Origin: Adhaeribacter arboris
GTDB lineage: Bacteria; Bacteroidota; Bacteroidia; Cytophagales; Hymenobacteraceae
Assembly (NCBI RefSeq): GCF_003023845.1
Contig: NZ_PYFT01000001.1
Coordinates: forward strand, 5,952,001 to 6,016,000
Direction: 5' to 3'
DNA: 64,000 nucleotides
Shown here in pieces: positions 18,102 through 27,908 of the stretch. The notes below the pieces were generated by a model, which saw nothing but the letters and a program-made list of their open reading frames with translations, had not been told where the DNA came from and did no database searches. Position numbers and translations under genes: made by a program. Numbering within the stretch: the first letter of the stretch is position 1; each line of letters starts with the position of its first letter.

Positions 18102-19988
18102 TTACCGGTAAATACCATCCCCAAAAACAGCGTTAATAGGGCGGGAATACGTAAAATCGTTGAATTCGTAGTAGGGCCGTGTAGAAGGATAGGTTTTAAA
18201 AGAACTGGGTCCCTGCGGATAAAATCCTAGCGAAATTTGAATGGTGTTAAAAGTAGTGTATTCATTTAAAAACCGGAAACCAATACCATAGCCTTGTAAA
18301 GGAGTGTTCTGAAAAGGATTGCTGCTATTACCCGTCGAGAGCCAGGCAAAATCGGCGAAAGCGACAATGGCAAACCGGAAACCCACAAACGACAAAGGCG
18401 TGTACAAATTATTTTCGTAGTTCAGCACAAACTTACGGGTGCCCCGGTCCGGCGAACTAAAACCGCGGATACCTTCGTATTTATTTATGTTGAGTACGTT
18501 TTCGCCGTACTTGCGGTTAAGTCCGTACGACGTTCGGTTCCACACAAAATGGCGCATGCGCCAGGTATTAATACTGTATAGTCTAGTAAAATATAATATT
18601 TCGGTGGCCAGCTCGCCTTGTTCCCACTTCTTATCGCGGATAAAAGTATTAAACTCGGAGGTGAAGTTTAAATAGCCAAAGTTACGCTGGTATTTGCCGA
18701 AACCGGCTTTTATGTCTACGTAGCGCCGGTTAAAATTATTGCCGTGTTCGAGTCCGTAGGTTAAGGCCAGTAAATTACCGGCCGGAATATCTTCGGTCCG
18801 GCCAAAGCCGAACAAGTAACGGTCTTTATAATATTTGCGGTACGTATAGCCAATTCCGGCCAGGTAAAAAGTATTGCTTTGGTATTCGTCGGTGGGAGGG
18901 GTAGGGTACCGGGTAATAATAACCCGCCCGGAAGTAATAATCCGGGCCCGGTTTTCCTGGCCTAAATTATACGATTTAAACCGGAAAGATTTACTCAGCC
19001 AATAATCCTGCGTCGAAAAAGAAATATTTTGCCTTTGCCCCGTAGAGTCTGTCAGCCGAACGTAGACGGGTAAGGTATACCAGTTTAAAGCAATTGCGCC
19101 GGCGTACTTGGTATTAATAGCAAAGAAATCGCGCTGTAAGCTGGCTCCTTTTTGTTTGTAATTTACTTCGTTGCGGTAAATTAATTCGCTGCTGATAAAT
19201 GTTTTGTAAATATTTTCTACGCGGTAACTCCCCGTGTATTCGTACGATTGCTGAATAGAGTCGAGGCCAAAGCGGTACGAATTACGAATCTGGTGACCAC
19301 TACCCATAAAATTAATGTCGCGCAGTACCACCCGGCCCGAACCCCGGCCGGCATTATAAGAACCGCCCACGCTAATAGAAAATACATCTTTGGTAATTAC
19401 TACAATATCCACGCTGTCGGCCGTGGAAGTTTCCTCGTTCACCGTTACCCGGGCATCCAAAATGTAATCGGTCTGGCGCAGCAAACGCTCCGACTCGGTT
19501 AAGTCCAGAGGGTCGAGTGGTTCGCCCTGTTTAAATAATAATTTATTGCGAATACGGCCCTGGTGGGTTTTTACGTGCAGCGAGTTACCCGCTTTTTCCA
19601 GAAAGTTAGCGGGGAGCCGCAAAGTATCGTTAATAGAATACCCAAAAGCATCTAAACTTTTAATGTAAATGCGCCGGACAATTTTATAGTGATGTTCTTT
19701 AAATTGATAGTTTAACAGCTGAGGATTTACCGCCGCCGGCTCCGGTTTGCGGTCGAACCGGAAAACCGCTTTTATCATGCGGCCTACTAGGGTTTTCCGT
19801 TTTGAGTACGCCTTTAAATCTTTAATTATTTTATCCGAGTCCAGTATCCGGTGAGTGGTGTCGGCCGCATTTTTCTGTAAAGAATCAGGATTGGGCTTGG
19901 TTTGCTGGGCATACCCCGATGCCGTAGCTAAAACCAGTACCAGAATTAATAATACAAATCGCTTTAAAATAGATACTATCAATACCAT
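18102..19988 (-). CDS. BamA-like outer-membrane beta-barrel protein
   Basis: The 628-residue protein has a signal peptide (residues about 8-27, ending YAQ), a POTRA-like region around 85-200 (with ESERLLRQTDYILDARV, the usual pattern before a surface-antigen barrel), and a beta barrel rich in Tyr and Arg from about 205 to the end. It resembles Omp85-superfamily proteins that insert or translocate others, but it has only one recognisable POTRA unit and ends in Arg rather than an aromatic residue. It is encoded alone, with no bam or tam partner. A housekeeping BamA is probably elsewhere. Confidence 0.75.
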   Translation of the reverse strand: MVLIVSILKRFVLLILVLVLATASGYAQQTKPNPDSLQKNAADTTHRILDSDKIIKDLKAYSKRKTLVGRMIKAVFRFDRKPEPAAVNPQLLNYQFKEHHYKIVRRIYIKSLDAFGYSINDTLRLPANFLEKAGNSLHVKTHQGRIRNKLLFKQGEPLDPLDLTESERLLRQTDYILDARVTVNEETSTADSVDIVVITKDVFSISVGGSYNAGRGSGRVVLRDINFMGSGHQIRNSYRFGLDSIQQSYEYTGSYRVENIYKTFISSELIYRNEVNYKQKGASLQRDFFAINTKYAGAIALNWYTLPVYVRLTDSTGQRQNISFSTQDYWLSKSFRFKSYNLGQENRARIITSGRVIITRYPTPPTDEYQSNTFYLAGIGYTYRKYYKDRYLFGFGRTEDIPAGNLLALTYGLEHGNNFNRRYVDIKAGFGKYQRNFGYLNFTSEFNTFIRDKKWEQGELATEILYFTRLYSINTWRMRHFVWNRTSYGLNRKYGENVLNINKYEGIRGFSSPDRGTRKFVLNYENNLYTPLSFVGFRFAIVAFADFAWLSTGNSSNPFQNTPLQGYGIGFRFLNEYTTFNTIQISLGFYPQGPSSFKTYPSTRPYYEFNDFTYSRPINAVFGDGIYR

Positions 19989-20231
19989 AAAGGTATACTA
20001 TCACTTTTTTACTCTTTCGCCAGATAACGGAGTAGGAACGTTAATGTTTAATTTACTACAAATAAAATTATATCCCTAATCTAAACTGGTTTGCCGCAAA
20101 AATATTGCTTGTCTCGCTATCTGCTATCCGGAAATAAGTTTAAATAAATTGCTAAAGTTTAAAACTTATTACTAAATATATTAGTTTAATAATAAGTATT
20201 TGTCTACTTTAGTCCCTATCGAAGAAGCAGC

Positions 20232-21497
20232 ATGAACGATAAAATCAAAGATAAGCTAAAAATATTAGCAGACGCGGCGAAATACGATGTTTCTTGTTCC
20301 TCTAGTGGGGGCAAGCGGAAAAACCATAACAAAGGATTAGGTAATGCCGAAGGTATGGGTATTTGCCACTCGTATACCGAAGACGGCCGTTGCGTATCGT
20401 TGCTGAAAATATTGCTTACTAACTACTGCATTTTTGATTGTGCGTATTGCATTACCCGGCGCAGCAACGATATTCCAAGGGCAGCTTTTACCATCGAGGA
20501 AGTCGTTAACCTGACGATCAATTTTTACCGGCGTAATTACATCGAAGGGTTATTTCTAAGTTCAGGTATTTTTAAAGATTCGGACTATACCATGGAGCGC
20601 CTGATTCGCATTGCGAAGAAGTTGCGCCAGGAGCATAATTTTAACGGTTACATTCACCTGAAAACCATTCCGGGAGCCAGCGAAGACCTGATTAAAGAAG
20701 CTGGCCTTTATGCCGACCGCCTCAGCGTGAATATTGAATTACCCACCGAACTAAGCTTGCAAAAGCTGGCTCCCGAAAAAAATTACGCGCAGATAATGAA
20801 ACCCATGTCGGCCATTAGCCAGGAATTAATCGCCAGCCAGGAAGAGCGCAAAATTTTTAAGAACGCAGCGGCTTTTGCTCCCGCTGGCCAGAGTACGCAA
20901 TTAATTGTGGGTGCTTCCGGCGAGAATGATAAGCAAATCCTGCATTTGGCCAATCAGTTGTACGGAAATTATCAGTTAAAGCGCGTGTATTATTCGGGTT
21001 ACGTGCCCGTTAGCAGCGATAGTCGTTTGGCGGGCATTGAGGTGCCGCCGCTTATGCGCGAGAACCGCATTTACCAGGCCGATTGGCTCATGCGGTTTTA
21101 TGGTTTCCAGGTACAGGAGATTGTATCGGACTTTCACCCTCACTTAGATCTGGAAATTGACCCGAAACTGGCCTGGGCTTTACGAAATATGCATTTCTTC
21201 CCGGTAGAAATAAACTCTGCCGATTACGAGATGATTTTACGCGTGCCGGGCATTGGTATGAAATCGGCGAAGAAAATAATAATGGCGCGTCGGTTTGCAG
21301 CGCTTACCGCCGAGCATCTTTTAAAAATTGGCGTGGTCCTGAAACGAGCCCGCTATTTTATTACCTGCAGCGGAAAAAGCCCGGTGGCTAAAACTTATTC
21401 CGAAGATGTTATTCGCCGCCGCATACTTTTTGGGGAAGGCTCGGTGCGTAACAGCTTAATTAAACAGCAACTAAGTCTGTTCGGAACGGCCAGTTAG
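20232..21497 (+). CDS. Putative DNA modification/repair radical SAM protein (TIGR03916)
   Basis: The 421-residue protein carries the radical SAM cluster motif CIFDCAYC (Cys-x3-Cys-x2-Cys, residues about 75-82) and a TIM-barrel region. Near the C-terminus is a helix-hairpin-helix motif (VPGIGMKSAKKIIMARRF, about residues 338-355) that usually binds DNA. The N-terminus has a conserved cysteine-containing start (KYDVSCSSSGGKRKN). The family is always found with the TIGR03915 partner, present here at 21844. A DNA repair or modification role is predicted from these domains; the chemistry is not known to me. Confidence 0.93.
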   Translation: MNDKIKDKLKILADAAKYDVSCSSSGGKRKNHNKGLGNAEGMGICHSYTEDGRCVSLLKILLTNYCIFDCAYCITRRSNDIPRAAFTIEEVVNLTINFYRRNYIEGLFLSSGIFKDSDYTMERLIRIAKKLRQEHNFNGYIHLKTIPGASEDLIKEAGLYADRLSVNIELPTELSLQKLAPEKNYAQIMKPMSAISQELIASQEERKIFKNAAAFAPAGQSTQLIVGASGENDKQILHLANQLYGNYQLKRVYYSGYVPVSSDSRLAGIEVPPLMRENRIYQADWLMRFYGFQVQEIVSDFHPHLDLEIDPKLAWALRNMHFFPVEINSADYEMILRVPGIGMKSAKKIIMARRFAALTAEHLLKIGVVLKRARYFITCSGKSPVAKTYSEDVIRRRILFGEGSVRNSLIKQQLSLFGTAS

Positions 21498-21562
21498 TAC
21501 TTATTTTTTTATCTGACAAGCATCTTCTTAACCATTGAACGAGTCCATAAAAATTTACTACT

Positions 21563-21751
21563 ATGAAATCTATTCAAAATTCCTCTAACCAGAAAGCCAG
21601 CGCTAAAGTAGCTCCCGTATCTTGCCACTGCAAACTTAGTTTATTAGTAGTGCACCTGCAATATTTGAACGAACGTCAGAAAAACCAATCGCTAAATAAA
21701 CGGGCGCCAACTTTAGGCGATGACCGTAAATTATTTTACCAATACATTTAA
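21563..21751 (+). CDS. Small hypothetical protein between the radical SAM pair
   Basis: This 62-residue ORF starts with ATG at 21563, is in the same direction as both flanking genes and fits tightly between them (65 and 92 bp gaps). It contains CHCK near residue 21 and a basic C-terminal half. I recognise no domain. It may be a real small component of the repair pair or a chance ORF. Confidence 0.4.
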   Translation: MKSIQNSSNQKASAKVAPVSCHCKLSLLVVHLQYLNERQKNQSLNKRAPTLGDDRKLFYQYI

Positions 21752-21843
21752 GCCAGCGCCCGTTTTAAATTAAGTTCTAAGATTATACAATTATTGTCTG
21801 GTATACTCCGGCAGTAAAACTACATTTTCAGCTACTTAGGCCG

Positions 21844-22629
21844 ATGTATTACTACTCCTACGATGGAACATTTGAGGGTTTGCTGAGCGTAATTTTTGAA
21901 GTATACGAACGCAAATCCTGGCCCGATAAGATTATGAGCGAGCAGCAGGTACAACCCAGTTTGTTTGCTACGCATATTCGGGTAATTACCAACCAGGAAA
22001 AGGCCGAACGGGTATGGCAAGGTTTGCTCCGGAAAATATCCGTTCAGGCGGGTGTGCAGCTGTACAAAGTTTTTCTATCGGAGTTGCCGGCTATGGAAAT
22101 GATTATTTACGAATACGTAAAACTGGCCTTGGCTAGTCCGGTAAACATCGAAGAAAATTTTGCCGCGGATTGCATTCGTTTAGTGGCTCAAATTAATAAA
22201 CAAATATTTCGGGAAGCCCACCGCATGGAAGCTTTTGTGCGCTTTCAGAAAACCGGGGATAATTTGTTTTACGCCGGCATTGAACCGGATTTTAACGTAT
22301 TGCCCTTAATCCTAAAACATTTTACCCAACGTTACGCCGACCAACGCTGGCTGATTTACGACTTAAAACGCCATTACGGTATTTATTATAATTTGCATAC
22401 GGCAGAGTACGTGCAATTAGAGCAAGTGCCCGTTAACCGGAACGGACAATTACCTGCTACCTTGCTGGACGAAGACGAAATAGCTTATCAGGAGCTATGG
22501 CAGACGTACTTTACGAGCGTAAACATTCCGGAAAGAAAAAATAAAAAGCTGCACTTGCGGCATATACCCGTCCGTTACTGGAAATATTTATCCGAAAAGC
22601 AACCTGTTTTTTCCAGAACAAAAGCTTAA
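21844..22629 (+). CDS. TIGR03915/DUF4130 family putative DNA repair protein
   Basis: The 261-residue protein opens with YYYSYDGTFEGLLSVIFEVY, the family hallmark, and contains the conserved core EAHRMEAFVRFQKTGDNLFY and HFTQRYADQRWLIYDLKRHY, giving the usual DUF4130 helical domain. Related DUF4130 domains occur fused to uracil-DNA-glycosylase domains, which supports a nucleic-acid repair context. It follows the TIGR03916 radical SAM gene, its standard partner. Confidence 0.92.
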   Translation: MYYYSYDGTFEGLLSVIFEVYERKSWPDKIMSEQQVQPSLFATHIRVITNQEKAERVWQGLLRKISVQAGVQLYKVFLSELPAMEMIIYEYVKLALASPVNIEENFAADCIRLVAQINKQIFREAHRMEAFVRFQKTGDNLFYAGIEPDFNVLPLILKHFTQRYADQRWLIYDLKRHYGIYYNLHTAEYVQLEQVPVNRNGQLPATLLDEDEIAYQELWQTYFTSVNIPERKNKKLHLRHIPVRYWKYLSEKQPVFSRTKA

Positions 22630-22967
22630 TATCCGCTTTTTATATTATGACAGCGTTATTAAAAATATTATATTAGCTTGCTAAGGTGCCCGAAGGAAAT
22701 TTGTTACTTTAGGCTACTAGTAAATCGTATGACGCTGAAAAGTTTAACTTAAATACTAAACAAAAATACTGAATTTTAAGTATTTAGTTAGGCCCTATAT
22801 TAGGTTATATTTGCCCGCAAACTCTTTGCTTCTATTGGTTGTTATGCATTTTTAAATTTTTTATTGTGAATGGATTTTTTACGTGCAACTCTTGCTATTA
22901 TTTAGGTGTCCGGTAATAGTAAAAGCGCTAGTAAAAAATCTGTTTTAGAATTTCTCCGACCCGAATT
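22630..22967. other. Intergenic region with promoter-like elements
   Basis: About 340 bp separate the TIGR03915 gene from the next reading frame. I see no gene here. The stretch is AT-rich with TTAGG-like words and one TATATTTG box. Confidence 0.4.
22783..22813 (+). promoter_or_regulatory. Candidate Bacteroidota promoter
   Basis: TATATTTG at 22806-22813 fits the -7 consensus TAnnTTTG. A TTTAG at 22783-22787 lies 18 bp upstream as an imperfect -33. It would give a leader of about 170 nt for the acetyltransferase gene, so the assignment is tentative. Confidence 0.35.
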
Positions 22968-22991
22968 TTGCCTACTTACCGACCAACTTTT

Positions 22992-23672
22992 ATGCTTTTA
23001 AATTCTAATAAAGCACCCAACCAACCTGTTTGTTTTGAGTGCATTTCCAACTCCCGGATATTACGGGCCGATACGGATTGGTGGGACTTATACCATCAAA
23101 CCTTTCCCCAGGAAGAACAGGAACCCCCACAAGCTATTTTAGATAGCCTGGACCAAGGCGTTGGCCTGGCCTTTCGGGTTTCGAATAAGGAAAAAACCAT
23201 TGGTTTGGCTACGGTGCATTTACTCACTAATCCTTCGGCCGTATTTCTGGTTTATCTAGCCATTGATCCGGCGGAGCGCCGTAAACAGATTGGGGCGCAC
23301 TTTTTCGATTATATTTACCAAACCGGCGCCGCTAAACTGAAAGAAATGGGATACCGTTCGGTAGGTTTTGTTTGGGAAATTACCGCTAGCCAAAATCCAA
23401 ATACCCAAGAAGCAACAGCCCTAGCCCGGAAAATTAATTTCTTTGAGCAAAACGGCGGTACAGTGTTGCCTTATAAATATTTTCAGCCTCCCATAAATGG
23501 TAGTGCCGCGGTGCCGATGCACGTAATGTTCCGCCCCGGCGACGAAGGAGTTACTCTGGAAGCTACAAACCCGGCAGCGCTCATTCAGGCAATGTATTGT
23601 GAAAAATACGCGGCTATTAATTACATTAATCCAGAGTTGTTAGAAGAGTTACTGGAAGTAATTTCTACCTGA
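22992..23672 (+). CDS. GNAT-family N-acetyltransferase
   Basis: From the ATG at 22992 the protein has 226 residues. The acetyl-CoA-binding motif A is visible as VYLAIDPAERRKQIGAHFFD (R/Q-x-x-G-x-A type loop, about residues 95-115), following a beta strand ending AVFLVYL. The C-terminal 60 residues contain an extra segment with PLP-independent, family-specific sequence (KYFQPPINGSAAVPMHVMF). The substrate is unknown. A TTG start at 22968 would add eight residues. The gene is followed by a hairpin. Confidence 0.82.
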   Translation: MLLNSNKAPNQPVCFECISNSRILRADTDWWDLYHQTFPQEEQEPPQAILDSLDQGVGLAFRVSNKEKTIGLATVHLLTNPSAVFLVYLAIDPAERRKQIGAHFFDYIYQTGAAKLKEMGYRSVGFVWEITASQNPNTQEATALARKINFFEQNGGTVLPYKYFQPPINGSAAVPMHVMFRPGDEGVTLEATNPAALIQAMYCEKYAAINYINPELLEELLEVIST

Positions 23673-23707
23673 TTTTTTTATAAAATGGCTTACGCAAAGT
23701 ACCAGGT

Positions 23708-23749
23708 AAATCCCTGCCGAGCATATTTTTAATGTTCGGCAGGATTTAT
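23708..23749 (+). terminator. Hairpin after the GNAT gene
   Basis: AAATCCCTGCCGAGCA pairs with TGTTCGGCAGGATTT (one bulge and one G-T pair) around a 9-nt AT loop, followed by ATTATG. It is a strong stem with a weak T tract, 36 bp after the stop codon. Confidence 0.6.
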
Positions 23750-23924
23750 TATGCGCAAAATGGAGGAATACTTCTTTAGTGCATTCATTTCTTTCAGCAG
23801 CTTGAATATAGAATCAGGAATACGAGTCGTGCTAAATCAGTAGTAAACCTCTTTTTAAATAGTTGCAATTGCCGGAAAAACGCTTAGTTTCGATCCGTAA
23901 GATTTACTATTAGCTGTTTTTCTT

Positions 23925-25004
23925 TTGGAAGCTCCGTTATTAACTAGCCAACTACCCGGTCGCACCCTGATTACCGAAGAGGCCACTTATTTGTACTTTA
24001 GCGGTACTTCTTACCTAGGCATGGCCCGTAACGAAAACTTTCAGAAAATTTTACAAGAATGTTTTATAGAATACGGCACCAACTATTCGAGTTCGCGGCT
24101 ATCTAACGTGCAATTAAAAATTTTCGCGGAAACCGAAGCTTATTTAGCGGCCTGGACCCATGCCGAAGCAGCTTTAGTGGTTACATCGGGTTTGGTGGCG
24201 GGGCAATTACTAGTGAAAGCCTTGCCAGAAGCCGGAGAATTTATGTACGGCCCGCGAACGCACCCGGCTTTATGGCGCACTCCCGTTGATTGCTACGAAG
24301 GCGATTACCATACCTGGACGCAAAAACTACCTGAGAAAATACGAGCTTCCGTAAGTAAAAAAATAATTATTTTGACTAATTCTTTAGATGCCTTATGGGT
24401 GCAGGCTTATTCTTTTGAATGGATTAACGAACTCCCCGGAAACAAAGCAATTACAGTAATTATTGATGATTCACATGGATTCGGGCTTACCGGAAAAAAC
24501 GGAGCGGGAGTACACACCCAACTACCAAAACTGCCCGCCCACGTGCAAGTGGCCGTCATTAGTTCTTTCGGAAAAGCACTGGGTATTCCGGGCGGGGTAA
24601 TTCTGGGCAATGCCGCCTTTATTGATCAGCTTAAGAAATCTGCCTTTTTTGGGGGCGGTTCGCCGCCGGTGCCGGCTTATTTAGCCGCCTTTTTACAAGC
24701 TGAAGAATTATACCAGCAAGCCCGGGAAAAGCTGCAAAACAACATTAATCAATTTACCAGTACTCTGCAATATTCCGAGCAATTTCAATCTTTTGCCGGG
24801 TATCCAATTTTTTACACTCGGCAAAACAATTTGTATGACTGGTTATTACAACAGCAAATTTTAATTTCTCATTTTGCCTATCCAACTCCCGCCGATCTAC
24901 CCATTACTCGCCTTGTTCTAAACAGTTTGCACACCCCGGAAGATATACAAGTACTTACCCAGCAGATTAATGCTTTTTGTGCTTCCACTGAATCATTCAG
25001 TTAA
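23925..25004 (+). CDS. BioF-like PLP-dependent aminotransferase-fold enzyme
   Basis: The 359-residue protein belongs to the alpha-oxoamine synthase/aminotransferase class II fold. Visible signs are the start LTSQLPGRTLITEEATYLYF, the substrate-side GTNYSSSRLSN, the PLP-contacting Asp/His in IIDDSHGFGLTGKNG, and the Schiff-base lysine in SSFGKALGIPGG. The only possible start in this frame near the family N-terminus is TTG at 23925, because an in-frame stop lies at 23898. No biotin genes are adjacent, so it may make an amino-ketone for another pathway. Confidence 0.88.
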   Translation: MEAPLLTSQLPGRTLITEEATYLYFSGTSYLGMARNENFQKILQECFIEYGTNYSSSRLSNVQLKIFAETEAYLAAWTHAEAALVVTSGLVAGQLLVKALPEAGEFMYGPRTHPALWRTPVDCYEGDYHTWTQKLPEKIRASVSKKIIILTNSLDALWVQAYSFEWINELPGNKAITVIIDDSHGFGLTGKNGAGVHTQLPKLPAHVQVAVISSFGKALGIPGGVILGNAAFIDQLKKSAFFGGGSPPVPAYLAAFLQAEELYQQAREKLQNNINQFTSTLQYSEQFQSFAGYPIFYTRQNNLYDWLLQQQILISHFAYPTPADLPITRLVLNSLHTPEDIQVLTQQINAFCASTESFS

Positions 25005-25025
25005 TAGTACTATCCGTTTCCGATT

Positions 25026-26432
25026 TTAAAAATTAAGGTGTATTGCCGTGACGAGGCGTTCCATTTCCTGACGAATCTCGGCAGTAGGTCGGGTAAAGTT
25101 ATTGTTCATAAAGGCGAAAATGTAGGTCTTGCCGCTTTTGGTGGTAATAAAACCACTTTGGCTGTAGTTGTTACTTAATGAACCGGTTTTACCAAATACA
25201 AAAGGAACGTCGCTGCGGTAATAATCTTTAAGGGTACCATCTTTACCTCCCGCCGACAGCAATGAAAATAACCGGTTACGCGGTACTTCCTGGTAAATCT
25301 TTTGCCACAGGGCTACAATGTCGCGCGGAGTAATTAAGTTAAGTCTGGATAGTCCGGAACCATCTACCCAGTTGGGTGGGTCCGGTAAATCCGAGAGGTA
25401 GGTTTTTTTGACATGGTTAATAATTAAAGTGGTATTCAGAGAATCGAAAATAATAGCGGCGCACAGCAATAATAAATGTTCGGCAAAAGTATTATCGCTT
25501 TCCACCATCATGCGCTTATACAAAGAATCTACCGGATTGGCGTAAAAAGTCCGCGTTGGCCTCAGCAAACGTTGTTTTATTAATTTTACCGGCCGTTGTA
25601 ACGTATCGCTGAGTAGTTTAAGGGTGAGTTCCGGCGATTGTTTAAAAGGTACATCGGTTTCAAAATCTTTTTTTACCCGTTTAGGATAAAACGTAAACTT
25701 ATTTTGGTCGTATTCCCGCACTACTATGTTATTAGCCGCACTACTAAAAAGCTCCGTTTTTACCTGATTTTTAAAATACCGCGGTGTTACCTGCGCTTTG
25801 GTGGTACCTAACTTACCCGTAAACCGGACAGTGTTACCGTAAACAGGTAGAGGAGAGCGTTCGGTGGAATAATAATCATTGTAATCGTCCCAGGACCAGC
25901 CCGGCCCAAGTGGGACAGTAGCAAAATTAGCAGCGGAGAAATATAATTTTTCGGGCCGGTTTTTTAAAAATTGCCAAACTCGGGGGTTGGGTAAATCGGG
26001 GTGCAGCAGGGTAGGATCGGCCGTACCCCAAAATAGCAATGAATCGTGTTGAATGGTATACCGGAAGGCCGGAATTGAATCTCTCAAAATCTTAAGACCC
26101 GCGTAAAAAGTAAGTATTTTGGTATTAGAGGCCGGGGTAAAATATTTATCAGCGTTATACGCCACAACCATTTTACTCGAATCGAGGTCGTACAGGGCAA
26201 GGCCGGTAAAATTCTGGGCAAATACCGGTGATTGCTCTAATTGCGTTTGTATCTGCTTATAAGTAAGTTTTGGCGGTGGTGCCGTACTTGATGGTGTCGG
26301 GGTGGAAGTAGCCGTTGGTTTAGCTGTTTGGCACGAAGTGGCCAGAAAGTAAAATGCTAAAAAAGAAAGAAGTGTAAGTGCCCGGTAAAGGTACGTACCC
26401 CGTAATTCGTATTTGAGTGATGGTAAAACCAT
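25026..26432 (-). CDS. dacB: D-alanyl-D-alanine carboxypeptidase/endopeptidase (PBP4, S13)
   Basis: Numbering from the ATG at 26432 (468 residues), the protein has a lipobox-like signal (FLATSC, Cys34), a Thr/Pro/Ser-rich linker and the S13 peptidase domain. The three catalytic motifs are present: SNTK (Ser102-Lys105), SDN in MVESDNTFAEHLL, and KTG in FGKTGSLSNNY. PBP4 enzymes trim or open peptidoglycan cross-links in the periplasm. A longer frame from 26495 exists but adds a non-signal-like extension. It is convergent with the BioF-like gene, 21 bp apart. Confidence 0.92.
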   Translation of the reverse strand: MVLPSLKYELRGTYLYRALTLLSFLAFYFLATSCQTAKPTATSTPTPSSTAPPPKLTYKQIQTQLEQSPVFAQNFTGLALYDLDSSKMVVAYNADKYFTPASNTKILTFYAGLKILRDSIPAFRYTIQHDSLLFWGTADPTLLHPDLPNPRVWQFLKNRPEKLYFSAANFATVPLGPGWSWDDYNDYYSTERSPLPVYGNTVRFTGKLGTTKAQVTPRYFKNQVKTELFSSAANNIVVREYDQNKFTFYPKRVKKDFETDVPFKQSPELTLKLLSDTLQRPVKLIKQRLLRPTRTFYANPVDSLYKRMMVESDNTFAEHLLLLCAAIIFDSLNTTLIINHVKKTYLSDLPDPPNWVDGSGLSRLNLITPRDIVALWQKIYQEVPRNRLFSLLSAGGKDGTLKDYYRSDVPFVFGKTGSLSNNYSQSGFITTKSGKTYIFAFMNNNFTRPTAEIRQEMERLVTAIHLNF

Positions 26433-26657
26433 AATAGAATAATGGAAAATCAGTAATCTGCCAGAAACTTTACCTTCTTGGCCAAACGCCCGCAATTAGT
26501 CCAAAAAAACACAAAAAGGATGCGCTTTAAAGTAATAAGTTTTAAAAAATGGCTTAACCCATTCCCGGACGACAAACTTTTGCGGCGGTAAACAAGATTT
26601 AAAGCATAAGCTGTATATTGGCTCGTATTCTGTAAGTCTGACCGGATCGCCTGTTTT

Positions 26658-27890
26658 ATGGTTTTAAATTACCTTTGGATTGCGTTTTTCCTCATCGCTT
26701 TTGCTATCGCTCTTTTTAAATTAATCTTTTTTCAGGATACGGAAATTTTTGCCGCTTTGGTAACCAGTATGTTCGACATGGCGAAGACTGGTTTCGAAAT
26801 TTCGCTGGGTTTAACGGGGGTAATGACTTTATTTTTAGGTTTGATGAAAATTGGCGAAAATGCCGGCATTATTGCGGTTTTTGCCCGTTTGGTAGGCCCT
26901 TTTTTTAACCGGCTTTTCCCCGACTTACCTAAAAACCATCCGGTATTTGGTTCTATTCTCATGAACTTTTCGGCTACCATGCTTGGCCTGGATAATGCGG
27001 CTACCCCCATGGGCTTAAAAGCCATGAAAGAATTACAGGAATTAAATCCCATAAAAGATACGGCCAGCAATCCACAAATTATGTTTCTGGTCCTCAATAC
27101 CGCCGGTCTTACTATTATTCCTATCAGTGTTATGGTTTTCCGGGCGCAAATGGGAGCGAAAGACCCCTCGGATATTTTTCTGCCTGCGCTTATTACTACT
27201 TTTCTGGGTGCCTTAACCGGATTAATAATAGTGGCTATTTACCAACGCATTAATTTGTTCGATCGGGTGATTTTTGCTTATCTGGGTACCATAAGTATCT
27301 TGCTAGGCGGCTTGATTTATTACTTCTCCACTATTACGCAGGAGCAAATTGCCGTTATCTCCCGGGTAGTCAGTAATTTTATTTTGTTCGGGATTTTTGT
27401 GGCGTTTATTGGCTTGGCCCTGATTAAAAGAATTAACGTGTACGATGCTTTTATTGAAGGCGCGAAAGAAGGTTTTCAGGTAGCCATTAATATTATTCCG
27501 TATTTGGTAGCTATTCTGGTAGCCATTGGCGTTTTCCGGGCCTCGGGTGCTCTAGATATGTTGGTAAGTGCTATTGCCTGGGTTTTTGCTCAATTGGGCT
27601 TTAATACCGAATTTGTACCAGCCTTACCCGTTGCCTTCATGAAACCGCTGAGCGGTAGCGGTGCCCGTGGACTGATGCTGGATGTAATGAAAACGTACGG
27701 GGCTGATTCGTTTGTGGGGCGGGTAGCTTGTACCATTCAGGGCGGTACCGAAACTACTTTTTATATTTTAGCCGTTTACTTCGGATCGGTGGGTATCCGA
27801 AAAACGCGTTATGCCGCTGCTTGTGGCCTTTTGGCCGATTTAGCCGGGGTAATAATTGCCATTTTAATGAGTTATTTATTTTTTCATTAA
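26658..27890 (+). CDS. Nucleoside-recognition (Gate) membrane protein, SpmA/SpmB fusion type
   Basis: The 410-residue integral membrane protein has about ten hydrophobic segments. It consists of two Gate/nucleoside-recognition halves corresponding to SpmA (first half, with FSATMLGLDNAATPMGLKAM) and SpmB (second half, with MKPLSGSGARGLMLDVMKTY and IQGGTETTFYILAVYFG). In spore formers these proteins affect spore core dehydration; in Bacteroidota the fused form has no known role beyond probable transport. The start ATG at 26658 directly precedes the first membrane segment. The SRPBCC gene follows after 18 bp. Confidence 0.9.
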   Translation: MVLNYLWIAFFLIAFAIALFKLIFFQDTEIFAALVTSMFDMAKTGFEISLGLTGVMTLFLGLMKIGENAGIIAVFARLVGPFFNRLFPDLPKNHPVFGSILMNFSATMLGLDNAATPMGLKAMKELQELNPIKDTASNPQIMFLVLNTAGLTIIPISVMVFRAQMGAKDPSDIFLPALITTFLGALTGLIIVAIYQRINLFDRVIFAYLGTISILLGGLIYYFSTITQEQIAVISRVVSNFILFGIFVAFIGLALIKRINVYDAFIEGAKEGFQVAINIIPYLVAILVAIGVFRASGALDMLVSAIAWVFAQLGFNTEFVPALPVAFMKPLSGSGARGLMLDVMKTYGADSFVGRVACTIQGGTETTFYILAVYFGSVGIRKTRYAAACGLLADLAGVIIAILMSYLFFH

Positions 27891-27908
27891 CCTTTTCAAA
27901 GTGTACAA

